Source: Ministeria vibrans ATCC 50519
Lineage: Eukaryota; Opisthokonta; Filasterea
DNA: 43,311 nt
Assembly: GCA_943704425.1 (NCBI GenBank)
Contig: CALSCP010001329.1
Span: forward strand, 1 to 43,311
Direction of reading: 5' to 3'
Shown here: positions 31,573-42,773 of the stretch, in pieces
How positions within the stretch are numbered: the first letter of the stretch is position 1
How the letters are laid out: the number at the start of each line of letters is the position of its first letter
Notes under the pieces: generated by a model
The model's input: only the letters and a program-made list of their open reading frames with translations
The model's database searches: none
What the model was told of the DNA's origin: nothing
Translations under genes and position numbers: made by a program

Positions 31573-34500
31573 CTTCCGCTCAGGCGTTTGGGGTGCGCTG
31601 ACGAGCTACGGCATTTGCCCGCGCTCGCTTGTGGCCCACCTCTTCTTCTCCATGACGAGCGGCACCGTGACAGCAGGGCGACGCTCCGCCACCGTCTACA
31701 TGCATCTCTTGGGGATGCCAGGGGCCGCCTCCTTTGGCCTGTTCCATCCCATGGTTTTCCGCGCCGCCGTCAATCTTCTCGACGGGTTTCCTGCCCCACA
31801 GTTGTTGACCGACAGTGGTGCGGCCAGTCGCAAGCGCAAAACCCCCTTGATTGCGTCCGGCAGTACATCCTCCTCTGCCACCACGAGCACACGTCGCAGC
31901 AAGCGCAGCAAGACCAGTACCACAAGCACCGCGGACGACAACGAAGACGACAACAACGAGGACAAGCAGGATCATGATGATCCAATGGAGATGGACGACG
32001 AAGGCAGCCAGGAGCAAACAACTGCTTCTGGTAGCACCAAGACGAGCCGCGCCGTTGCCATGGAGCTGCTTCAGTCGCTGACGAGCGTTCTTCAGGCACA
32101 CACGCCGCATGTGTGCGACGAAAGCAGCGTTCACGCAGCTACTATGCTTGTCAAGATTGTCCGCCAGTGTGCTGCGGAGAAGAGTCCCGAAGCGGTCACA
32201 GTGGCGCACCATGGTCTTGCGGCCGTCTGTGCCAATGTAACTCTTGTGGCGCGTGTTCTGCGCTCTCTTCTGCCTAACATTCTCATGACCAACAGTGGTC
32301 CGCTTGCCACGGGTGCCATTGTGCGTCCCGTGTCGCTTGCCGCAGAGCTCTCCATGGCATTTGTCTGCGAGAACATTGTTCCGTCTCATGACGAAACAGT
32401 CGCGCACGCACTTCACGTGTTCCTTCAGCACGCCTGTGTCAAGGTTCCCGACCGTGCCGAGTACCGCACACGCGTCGCCTCGATGCTTGCACCCGCCCTT
32501 CTTGCTCTCGACGAGCCCCGTCGCATTCTCATGATGAATTGGCTCGCCAAGTTTGCCAAAAACGTCAAGGTGGCCTTCCGTCTCTTCTCCCTCGCCCTGT
32601 GCGAGGCACTCTTCATTGAGGCAAACAGCATCAACGAGCCGCTTCTCGAGGTGATCATTGCACGTGCCTCCGACAAGAGCCCCGCCGTGCGCACCAAGGC
32701 GCTGTCGGTGCTTGCCACCCTCGCGCGCATTCCGTCCGTCGTCGACTCTCTCCCCTCTGCCCGTCTTGCCACACTCGCTCTGAAGCGTCTCTCTGATGAC
32801 AAGTCGGTTGTGCGCAAAGCGACCCTGACGGCGCTCGAGGCAGGCATCACGACCGCCATTGACGAGACCCTTTTGCGTGCAATTGGCGTGCGGTGTACCG
32901 ACACGGCCGTGAGCGTACGCAAAGAGGCTGCTCTCACCATGACTGCGCTGCTCTTGCGTCTCGAGTCGCACTCATCATTGGACGTGCGCCACGTTTGGCT
33001 TGACTCTGTCCTGCCCATGGCCATGGATGCCGAAGCTTCCGTCCAAGAACGCTCTTTTGCTCAAGTGCTCTCCATTTTGGTAGTGCCTCTGCAGTCCGAC
33101 CAGACACAGCCTGAGGCTGAGGCACGTCGCACCTTGGCCATCGCACTGCTAGATATGGCGGTGAGCGACGGTCGTGACATGACTCGTTTTCTACAGCGTG
33201 CCTGCCATTACAGCATGACAAACAGTGAGTATGCGCTCTCGGCGACAGTCGCGTTCTTTTTGCTGTGCCACGTCGATTCGCATCCTGACGCTCCCGGTGC
33301 CTGGGCGCTCCTCGCCGAGATGTCCTTGCGCGTGCCCGAGCATGTTCCTGCCGAGCGCATTGTGCGTGCAATGCAACAGCAACATCGCGAACAGAGCGCA
33401 GCCGTGTCCGACCGATGCGTGCCAAACTTGCTGCGCACTTTGGGAGGTGTTGCGTCGAGCCTCGAGGCGCCTCATGTGGATGCGCTGGCGGAGCTTCTGT
33501 TGACACGTCTGCGCACCTTTGATGCCGAGCCCGTGCTCATCTCGACCATCATGAACACACTGGTGCGTCTGTGGTGCAAACTCGAGCAGGCCGACGAAAA
33601 GTTGCGCGACGTCTGTTCGTCGCTACTTGTGCTGTGCGACGAGCGTCTTGCCGAAACCTTCTACTCGGGTGCGGTGCGCGACGGCTGTGCCATTGATGAA
33701 TCCTCCACGCCGCGCTTTCTCTTCACCGTGGGCGAGGCGTGTCTGTACAGCCGTGCGCCAGTGCCCAAGCGCCTTGACATGGTCTTACAAACGCTCATCC
33801 AGCCGTCGGTGTGTGCCTCAACGACGGACGCTGCGCCCGTGGCGGTCCCGGCTATTGTGCGTGCTCATGCCTTTGTTGCCCTCGGCAAGCTGTGTCTGCA
33901 GAGTGAGGACATGGCCAAGCGATGCATTGCAGCCATGTCGCGTGAACTCGAAACGTGCACCGACCCCATCATCCGAAACAATGTCATTGTTGTCATGTGT
34001 GACCTCTGCGTGCGCTACACCTCCCTCGTTGATCGTTATGTGCCCGTTATTTCATCATGTTTGCGTGACGAGTCGCCGCTGGTGCGTCGCCAGACGCTCA
34101 CGCTACTCACACGTCTCATCCAAGAGGATTACATGAAGTGGAAAGGATCGCTCTTCTTTCGATTTGCTGCGGCACTCGTCGACTCGGACGTTGAGCTGCG
34201 ACGCTACGCGCAGTTTTGTCTGCTCCACTTGCTCGCGAGCAAACAGGCAGGTCTTGTGGCCAGTCATCTTGTCGAGGCGGTCTTTCACTTCTCTGGCTAC
34301 CGCGCACACCCCACATACAACCAGTTTAGCGTGTCGGCCCGCGAGACGGCTCTCTTTGACATGAGCACCGACGCCGGCGCCGCTCAACGCAAGAGCCTCT
34401 ACGCAATTTTGCTGAACACGTTGCCCGACGAGCAGAAGTTCAATGTGACCACCAAGTTGTGTGCCGACGTGCTGGGCGGCTGTGTCGACGGCGGCATTGA

Positions 34501-35705
34501 CGTGTGCAGTGACGCAGGCCACACACTTGTCACCGACACTCTCGAGCTGCTGGTGTCGCAGGAGGCCAAGCTCAGCGTGGCCACAGCCAAATCGCTTTCA
34601 TCGTCGTCGACAACAGCCGATGACGATGCGGCGGACATGATGGCGGAGGCAGCGGGCGAGGCGGGCGGCACTGGTGGTGTTATGCAGTCGGCCAAGTCAC
34701 GACTGTTGGCACAGATCATCAAGAAGAACGTGTCGGAGAACATTTTGCCGACTGTGATCGCGCTCAAGCATCAGCTCGAGGCGGCACATTCACCTCTTGT
34801 GCGCAACGTGATGATTTTCATCCGCGAGATCATGTCCGACTACCGACGCGAAGTGGACGAGATGCTGAGCGGCAACAAGCAACTTGCTGCCGAAATTGCC
34901 TTTGACTTGCGACGTTTTGAGGAGGAGCAGCGGGCCGTTGAGTCGCCCATGCCGACGACGCTGTGCAACGTGTCGGCCGTGCAAGACCTCCATGCGTCAC
35001 CCGTGCTCTCGCCGGGCACCATGCCCACCCCCAAGCAACCGCCCGCCTCGGCCGGTCGTCGTCTTGCCACCCCTGCACGTCTCAAGTCACCCGCCACGCC
35101 TCGCTCGGCGTCGACGCCCGCCGAGCGTCTTTCCATCCGCCGAATGGCACGACTCTCACTCGACCAATCAGCATCGGGTGCGTCGCCTCGTACACCTCGC
35201 TCGGCAGTTCCCTCACGTCTCCAAAACGCGGACCGCGTTCAAACGCCATCACGCGTTGCCCGTGCTCTTCTCGACGATGACAATGATGATGATGGCGATG
35301 ACGACCTGAACAGCAACGACTGTGCCATGAACACGGCATCGAGCGAGAACACCATGGAGCTGGATAACGCGTTGGCAACGCCCGTGCGTGTACGTCATAG
35401 CTCGGCTAGTGGACGACCTCTTCTGCTCATGGAAAGTCCGTTGGCCACTCGCTCGCCCGCCATGCGCAAGTGGAACGTCGAGTCGCCTGTGCGTCCTACC
35501 CGTGCACCCATCAGCGAAACGACCGGCACTGCCGAAGAGGAAGATGAAGAAATGGTCGCCGGCACAGCCAAACGTCGCTCCACTCGACAGAGCTTGGTAA
35601 GAAAAAAGCTCCCTTGTTGCAAAGACGAAACTAATTGTGTTGTTTTATTTGTAGGGATCTCCTTCGGTGTCAAAGGTTGTGACGCGACGACGTGTGCATT
35701 TGTGA
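30830..35705 (+). CDS. NCAPD3: Condensin II subunit D3
   Basis: Five exons: 30830-30901, 31026-31100, 31175-31271, 31584-35596 and 35655-35705; 1435 aa (human 1498). NCAPD3 is a HEAT-repeat subunit of condensin II that binds SMC2/SMC4-CAPH2 and loops chromatin. HEAT repeats run nearly the full length: AVRTKALSVLATLAR, VVRKATLTALEAGI, AVSVRKEAALTMTALLLRL, VRAHAFVALGKLCLQSEDMA, IIRNNVIVVMCDLCVRYTSL and LVRRQTLTLLTRLIQEDYMK followed by WKGSLFFRF. An acidic Asp/Asn/Glu loop lies near residues 200-230. The C-terminus is disordered with many SP/TP sites (likely CDK targets) and RKWNVESPVRP as in animals; the last exon ends KVVTRRRVHL. Reading past the exon 4 donor gives a false longer tail. Confidence 0.95.
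31325..31580. repeat. (CT)n plus CTATCACTTTGTTTC modules forming the polypyrimidine tract of NCAPD3 intron 3
   Basis: Starts as CTCTCTCT with four CACTTTGTTTC/CACTTTGTTCAC-type modules (about 31349-31480), then about 90 bp of pure CT up to CCCTTCCGCTCAG at the acceptor. The repeat itself is the polypyrimidine tract. Its strand matches the direction of transcription. Confidence 0.9.
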
Positions 35706-36185
35706 TTTCTTTTCTCCCCAAGATCAAAAATGAAATTTGAAAATTGACCAATGAATATCGTTTGTATTCACTGCCCCCGACCCAACTAATCTGAACCCTC
35801 GGCATTATTATACATGGATCGGGGAGCTTTTTTGCTCCTAGTTGTAGATTTCACGAGTTATTGACGGGTTAAATTTGATGTTTGTTTTCACACCATTTTC
35901 AAGGTTACTTGCGGTGTCATCTTCTAAAGTATCTAAACCAATTAGCTAAACTCCAACTGGGGCAAGTGAGTACATATTGTAGGATGTAACTGACACGCAA
36001 CCGATGAAGCGATTAACTCCAAAGTCCAAGCAAACTGAACTGAAACAAACATATTCATTTTTCACCACATATTCACACACACAGTCACACACACAACTTT
36101 TTTTTTTTGTAGCGCTGAGTTTCAGTGCGACTCTTGGTACGCAACATTGTACTCCGTGACACGTTGGTCCATCGTGTGTCACCCG
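35706..36185. other. Intergenic (NCAPD3 / BARD1-like)
   Basis: 480 bp between tandem genes, AT-rich with a T9-10 run at 36099. There is a possible splice acceptor (TTTTTTTTGTAG at 36101-36112), so a non-coding 5' exon of the BARD1-like gene could end in this region. No separate gene was seen. Confidence 0.45.
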
Positions 36186-39100
36186 ATGTCGTGCGCCACC
36201 GAGATGTTTCCACAGACCAAAATGGTGTTGGACGACTTTGTAAAGGAACTCTCGTGCTTTCTCTGGTACGTACACTTGCTCTCCGCCTTTGCTGTCTTCT
36301 GTGAGTGTGATTTTTGATGATGTGGTGTGCTTGTGTGAAAACTTGTGCCTTCAGAATCAGAAGCGAAAAACGGGCGCGAAACGAGTTTCTAACGGCGTCT
36401 CAATCTTTGTAGCCGCGAGATTATGGTGGATCCCGCTGTAGTCCAGGGTTGCAGCCATACGTTTTGCAGGTACTGGCTGCTTGGGAAAGACGCTTGAGCG
36501 TCAGACAATCCAGCACCAACTCCAAAAAAAAAACGTTTGTGTAGAAAATGTCTTGACGATCACATTGAGAAACACAGCTGTTGTCCCAAGGTATAGAGTG
36601 GCGGAGCGCTGTGCCTCTCGTACATGTCTGGAATAGACACATGATGACATTTTTTCGTTTTATTTTTCTGGTGCAGTGCCAAGTGCCGTGTTGGGCGCGC
36701 GATGTGAGTGCCAACCACCAGTTTCAGACATTTGTGCAGAGTGTACGCAAGATTACTGCTGCTGTGCACGAGGGCACCCAGGCACACCTTTTGCGTCAAC
36801 TTAGTCGTGGTGTCAGTCGTCTGTCGAACGGGAGTCGTGCGACGAGTCTTGTTTGGCGTGCGCCTCTTGTCGAAGACAATGAGAGGGAAGATGCGGCAGG
36901 GAAGGAACAGGAAAAGAAGGACGGCGAACTGGAAGATGTGGCAGGGAAGGATCAGGAAAAGAAGGACGACGAAGAAGAACTAGAAGAGCAAAAGAAGGGC
37001 GATGACGCAGCTGTGGCGTCCGTGAGCGTGTCCGGCGTTGAGAAGCCAAACAGTCAGTGTGAACCGCCACGAGCAGGCGTTGACACGACCATGTCATTTG
37101 AGCAGCTTTTTATGCGCGATTCGTCAGCATCTCTTGTGCGAGGACACACCCATGGGCACCAGGAACATGGTGTCGATGCCGGCGCTGAGGAGGAGGAGGA
37201 GGAGGAGGAGGAGGAGGAGGAGGAGGAGGAGGATGAAGTTGACTGCTCTCCTCCGCTTGTCGTTGTTCCCAAACATCGACGAGCAAAGCCCGTATCATCT
37301 ACAACAACAACAATAGCAGCAGAATTAATAGCAGCAGCAACAACAACAACACCAGCAGCAGCAGCAGCAGCAGCAGCGACTTCCACAGTCTCGACGAGAA
37401 GGCGAGGGGTTGTTGCCAAGGATTCGCCCGCCATTCCTCCCAGTCCAGATCTCGACGAAGAGTACTCCTCACCTCTCGTGCTCTTGCGACCCACCACACG
37501 CCCATCCAAGAAGGCGGACACCATCAACACAACCACGAAAGCATCCACCACCACCGCGACCAACAGCGACAACAACGCCGACAACGACAACGACAACAAC
37601 GCCGACAACGACAACGACAACGACAACGACGCTGTTAACAAAGTGGCCAGTGGAAAGCGTGCAGTTATCGACGCGTCCTTGTGCACGCCGTCGCCGGCGG
37701 CCGATCTCAGCTACGTGCCTGAAACGCTTTTTCCTTTTTCGGGCGCCACGAACGATCTCACGCCCGTGCCGGGTCAGCGCGTTCCGTCGCCAGTGCGCAC
37801 CACGTCCAAAGAGAGTACAGACCCCAACGTGAGTGGCGACGACGTTGTGACATCGTCGTCACGCCGAAAAGCACCTACCAAGCGTGGTCGTGCTGTCACA
37901 CGCGACAAGTCTTTTGGCCGCTCACAGTCGTCGCTGCTTGCCATTGGATTGCCATCAGCTGACAGTAGTAGCAGTGCCCGTACTACCAGTAGCGGTATGA
38001 ACATTGACGCAGTGCCAGCATCACTGCCCAAAGTGGGCGAGTGGTGTTGCAGTATGTGCACACTACACAACGCGGATCGTCGTGCCAAGTGCGAGGCGTG
38101 CGGTGCTGGTCGACCACGACCCACGTCTACGCGTGCTCTTGCCCCTGCGCGCGCTGCCGAAACAATTCGCATGCGTCAATTTGTGGCACTTGCGACGCCC
38201 ACGCGCGTCCGTCGTGCACATCGCAACGCCGTTGGCGAAACGCCCCTCCACATTGCCGCGAAAACAGGCGACATTGATGAAGTTCGTCGCCTGTTGGAGG
38301 AGGGTGCGGACGTGCGTGCGACCGACAATGCGGGCTGGAGCTCGCTGCACGAGGCGTGCTTCAACGACCAGATTGAAGTGATCCCCTGGCTGCTCGCCTA
38401 TGGCGCTGACATCAACGCAGTGGGCACAGCCAATCGTATGTCGCCCCTCCACGAGGCTTGCGATCGCGCTCTCGTCGACGTTGTGCGCCTGCTTTTGCAA
38501 CACGGCGCGGACTCGACATTGGTCAACAGCTCGAACGAGACGTGCCTGTCCCTTGCCGGAGACAACACAGAAATCACCTGCATGCTACGCAACGGTGCAT
38601 CTGCACTTGCCGCACCTCCACCACTTCCCAAGGTCACAGCTCCTACCGTCGCGTGTGCATCAGACCCCACTGTTCCCGTCGCCTGTGCTTCGCCGCCCAT
38701 TGTCAACTCGACACCATCACCACCCTCTCGTTTGGCAGACAAAGAAGTGTCTCCCGAGTCTCCCAAGAGTCCACCTGGTACGCGCCGTCGTCGTAGTGCA
38801 GCTGTCGTGGCGAGGACTAAAAGAACAGCGGCAGCAGTGACAACCACGCCGGGTACGGGACACAAGACAGTTGCTGCTGGTACTCCATCAACAGTGAGAC
38901 CTGTGCGCACTCGCGGACGCCGCGCAAGCTCGTCGGTGGATACGGACAGGGGCACACCTGTCAAGCGGAAGTTAGAGCCACTGAGTAGTTCTGACGATCA
39001 CCAGCATCAAAACGAGGGTGGTGCGACCGGAGACGTGGAAGAAGTTCCGAAACGTTCGCCGGTTCGTGCAAAACGTGCTAGAGTCACTCCATCGAAAGTG

Positions 39101-39940
39101 TTGCCTCGAGTGACCACCACCACCACAGCAACAGCAGCAGCAGCAGCATCAACAACTACAACTCCTACTACTACTACTACTACTACAGAAGCAGTAGCAG
39201 CAGCAAGAACAACAACAACTGCAAAAACAACAACAGCAACAACAACAGCAGCAGCAGCAGCAGTACCACCAATGTTGGTCACAACGACCGGCATCACATT
39301 AGAAGAACAAGATAGATTGGCCAGTGACGTCAAGCGGCTTGGTGGACGAACGGAAAAGGACTTTTCGGACCAGACGACACATGTTGTTGCTGCCGTCGAC
39401 AAGGAAGGGCGTTGCCCGCGTACCCTCAAATATCTCCGTGCATTGCTTGCGGGCGTGCCTGTCGTTCGTCCCGAATGGATCTCAGACTCGTCGCGTGAAA
39501 AGGCAGCTCGACCGGTGGACGACTACCTGGTACAGGGTGACACCATGACGACGGCTGTCTCGCCTGTGGCGCGTGCGCTCGAGCGCAAGAAACAGCAACA
39601 ACCTGGCGTCTTCTCAGGTTGCTCCTTTTATCTCGGACTGTACGAGCCGGTGCGAACGGCGGAGTTGAAACAACCTGTCGCAGGTGATTTGGAGCGACTC
39701 ATCTGCCTTGGCGGTGGACAGCTACTGGATGCGCCGCCTGAAGAACACGTTGCAGACGGCGCGGTTGCCCCACTACACCGTACCCAGTCTGCCTTGGCGG
39801 TCGCTCACTTTGTGGTGTTGGGCAAGGAACGACGACGCGAGGTTGCGTCGCTCACAGGCGACTCCATTGCCCCCGTACCTCCAACGTGGATTCTTGACTG
39901 CGTCTCGCATCAACAAGTCCTGCGTACTCTTCCACTGTAG
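36186..39940 (+). CDS. BARD1: BARD1-like E3 ligase subunit: RING, RanBP2-type zinc finger, ankyrin repeats, tandem BRCT
   Basis: Four exons: 36186-36265, 36413-36469, 36545-36590 and 36677-39940; 1148 aa. Splicing rebuilds a C3HC4 RING: C24, C27, C40, H42, C45, C48, C59, C62. A long low-complexity part follows (Glu run about 232-247, Thr/Ala and Asn/Asp runs). A RanBP2-type zinc finger sits at about 515-541 (WCCSMCTLHNADRRAKCEAC). Ankyrin repeats span about 577-700 (GETPLHIAAKTGDIDEVRRL, GWSSLHEAC, MSPLHEACD). Two BRCT repeats fill about 925-1148 (THVVAAVDKEGRCPRTLKYL, PEWISDSS, PPTWILDCVSHQQ). BARD1 pairs with BRCA1, ubiquitinates H2A and reads unmethylated H4K20 through its ankyrins. No BRCA1 in the window. 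The zinc finger is not part of animal BARD1. Confidence 0.9.
37186..37234. repeat. (GAG)n coding repeat in BARD1-like gene
   Basis: About 15 GAG codons encode a polyglutamate run. Further coding repeats in the same gene: ACA/GCA at 37299-37380, GACAAC at 37567-37630 and ACA/ACT/GCA at 39115-39265. Confidence 0.85.
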
Positions 39941-40129
39941 AGCAATAATAATATTTAAATAATTGGGTTTAATTATTATGACTGTTAATTAGAATTTTTT
40001 TATACAAAATCAATGAAGACGTGCATAATTTTGGCGTGTACAAAGTTGTTTTTTTTTTTTGACGTATTAAATAATTGATCATCTCTTGACTAAGGCAACG
40101 ACGAGCATGCCAACTCGGAGAGTGTCCCA

Positions 40130-41222
40130 TCATGTCTTGACAAAGACAATAACAAGCACACCGACGACCATGACACTGGCAGCTCCGAGTCGTCGTGTGA
40201 TGTGGTCTTCGCCGAGAAAGAGCCAGCCAAATAGAACGGACACGAGCAATCCAGAGCGTTTGATGGCAATGACGTAGCTAACATAGGTCAGTTGACTTGC
40301 GCTAAGCTGGGCCCACTGAGCGAGCGAGCCTAGGGTGGCATTGAGGATGACCCATTGCGGGACTGAGAGTCGCGCCGCGAAAATTCGGCTCTTTTCCGAC
40401 ACAGTCGTGTCACCCAAGGAGACGCGAGGAGCGTCGAGATCAGAAAACAAAGTCACGGAGGTCGCCATGGACATGGAGAGTACTGCTGCAGGGACATGAT
40501 CGCGAAGAGCAGTGTGGCGTAGCAGGAGAAAGAGGAGAGCGGAAGGAAGGGAGACGAAGGCCTGGACGACGGCCGCCGTCAGTAAGGGCGGACCTCGGCT
40601 GGCGGAAATTTTGTCCAGAGTAGAGCTGAAACTCCATAGGAGCGAAACAAGAAGCATGTAGCGAACACCCGACGTCTGTCTTGATGTTGACGTGAGCGCA
40701 GCGTACAAAGTTTGAACGGTCTCGCCGGTACGGGAGACAAGGTAGCCGCCCACGCAGACAAGCAGCACGCCCAGGACAGCAAGTATAGGAGGCCGTTCGC
40801 CCAGGAACACATCAGCGACGACGAGGAGGAAGACTGGCGTGAAGGCCAGCATGGGAATGCACAGTCCAATTTGCGTCTGCTGCAGCGATGAGTAGTACAG
40901 CCAAGACGTCGCCAAATTGATAGAGCCCGTGGTCACAGCTGCATGCCAGTACGTTGATCCCGTTTCCGGGATGCTTTCGCCCAGTGCATAGGAGAGGGTC
41001 ATGAGAAGAGGACTGAAACAACGGAACAGTGAGAAGTGCCGCTAAGTTGTGTGTGTGTGTGTGTGTGTCGTACAACGCGACAGAGCCACGTAGAGCAAGT
41101 CCTAGAAGGGGCGAAGGGATCCGACGTCCCAGAGCGGTACGCGACACATCACATAGCCCGTTAGCGACGGAGGAGAGGGCGGCGAGAGCAATGCCCGACA
41201 TATAAGAAAAAAAGTGAGACAT
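40130..41222 (-). CDS. EamA/DMT-family transporter
   Basis: Two exons, 41222-41074 and 41012-40130; 343 aa. About ten hydrophobic segments in two EamA halves. The first half has SINLATSWLYYSSLQQTQIG, then FTPVFLLVVADVFLGERPP. The second ends with the typical YVSYVIAIKRSGLLVSVLFG and WLFLGEDHITRRLGAASVMV. Drug/metabolite transporters of this type export amino acids or other metabolites; the substrate cannot be assigned. Start at 41222 or 41201 (MSG...), both in frame. The intron carries (GT)n at 41049-41068. It converges with the BARD1-like gene across 189 bp. Confidence 0.85.
41049..41068. repeat. (GT)n in transporter intron
   Basis: About ten GT dinucleotides just inside the 5' splice site of the only intron; (CA)n on the sense strand. 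Confidence 0.8.
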
Positions 41223-41755
41223 TATTATTATTGTTATTATTTTTCCAATAATTATTATTATATTTATGATCAGCACAAACGAAAGGCGACAAGGAAACAA
41301 ATGAATATTGAATAGTTAATGATTAATGAAGTATTAAGTTATATTTAAGTATAAACTATAAAGTGAAAAGTTTACTCAAGCTAATAAAAATAAAATAATT
41401 AAGAAAATAAATAGAGAATCAAGAGCTGCACTAAATGGGTTGTATTCTTCTTCTAATTTATATTAATTATTATTATTATTTTACTATTCATGAATATAAG
41501 TCATATTTATCATGCAACAAAAGCACAAGTGCGATCACTATCCCGTGAGGTACTGAGATAATAGTAAATTTTGCAATATTCTATACTCCTATAGTACTAG
41601 AGAAAATAAGAAGAGGCCAGAACTCTGACAGGCGGTAACAACTGTTGCGTCAACAATATATAATCAATACAATTCTCCGACTCTTTAAATGAAATCTTCT
41701 AAAAAAAGTTTAAAAAATTGACATGACAAAGATCACACAATTTAAAAGCAAATTG
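41223..41755. other. Intergenic (phosphatidylserine decarboxylase / EamA transporter)
   Basis: A 533-bp AT-rich spacer between two minus-strand genes. It contains (ATT)n at 41221-41262 and 41463-41482, and at 41401-41460 the longest copy of a dispersed repeat (AAATAAATAGAGAATC ... TGGGTTGTATTCTTCTTCT). No gene was recognised. Confidence 0.5.
41401..41460 (+). repeat. Dispersed repeat, longest copy
   Basis: Two linked blocks, AAATAAATAGAGAATCAAGAGCTG and TAAATGGGTTGTATTCTTC followed by TTCT. The first block is also at 17099-17128 (ZIP4 intron). The second is at 3371-3405 (inverted), 15474-15497, and in weaker form at 15524-15546. The 15457-15475 stretch (CAGCTCTTTATTTCTAT) looks like the first block reversed. 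Confidence 0.6.
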
Positions 41756-42589
41756 TCATGTCGGGAGAGCTGTGCCAATGCGGTCCCCTGCAAAAAATTG
41801 AAGATTATTTTTAATTTTGGAAATGGTTTTGTTTGTGCTACGAACCCATTCGCACAAGCGACTCAATAGCCCGACTGCTGGTGTCCAAGAGGTCGGAATC
41901 AAAGAGAACACGATTGGGCTGGAACACAACGAGAATGGTGGAGCCGCCAAAGGCAAAGTAGCCGTGCTCGTCGCCCTTGCGCACGGTCGACCCCACAGCC
42001 GATTCAGTGATGACAATAGAGCCAACCATGGTCGCGCCAATCGACACATAAAGCACCTTGCCAAACACAGGCGACTCCAGCACAGCCACGTGCCGCTTGT
42101 TGTTGGTGTACACGTCAACTTACAAGGCAAATGCCATGGAAAGAAATGTGGAGTGAGTCAAAGCAAGCAGTGGATTCGTTTGAAATTCGAGCGTACTGGG
42201 TTCGCGCACCGCCATTGGATTGACCGTCATGAGAGCTCCATCAATGTCATACATGTCAACAACCGTACCCGAGACGGGCCAGTGGAAGCGATGGTAGTCC
42301 TGCGGAGCCAGTCGGAAGATGGCAAGCGCACCGCCGTTAAACTCGCTAGCAAGTGCCGGACGTTGAGTCAACGACGCCAAGGTAAACTGTGATCCTTTGA
42401 TCCACAGTGTCGTCGCGTCAGATATTCTAACAGTACGGTGAGAGAGGAGGAGAGAAAAAAAGAAAGAAAAATGAGAGAAAGAGAGAGGGAGAGAGAAAGA
42501 AACAAAGTGATAGAAAGAGGAGGTAGCAAGAACAAAGTGAAAGAGAGAGAGAGAGAGTTCAAGAGAGAGAGAGTTCAAGAGAGAGAGTT

Positions 42590-42650
<61 letters not shown>

Positions 42651-42737
42651 AAGAGAGAGAGAGAGAGAGTTCAAGAGTTCAAGAGAGAGAGTTCAAGAGT
42701 TCAAGAGAGAGAGTTCAAGAGTTCAAGAGAGAGAGTT

Positions 42738-42773
<36 letters not shown>

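Noticed and set aside
31580-32971. 463-codon antisense frame opposite NCAPD3
   Set aside because: The plus strand encodes conserved HEAT repeats; the antisense frame reflects GC-rich codon bias and has no recognisable domain.
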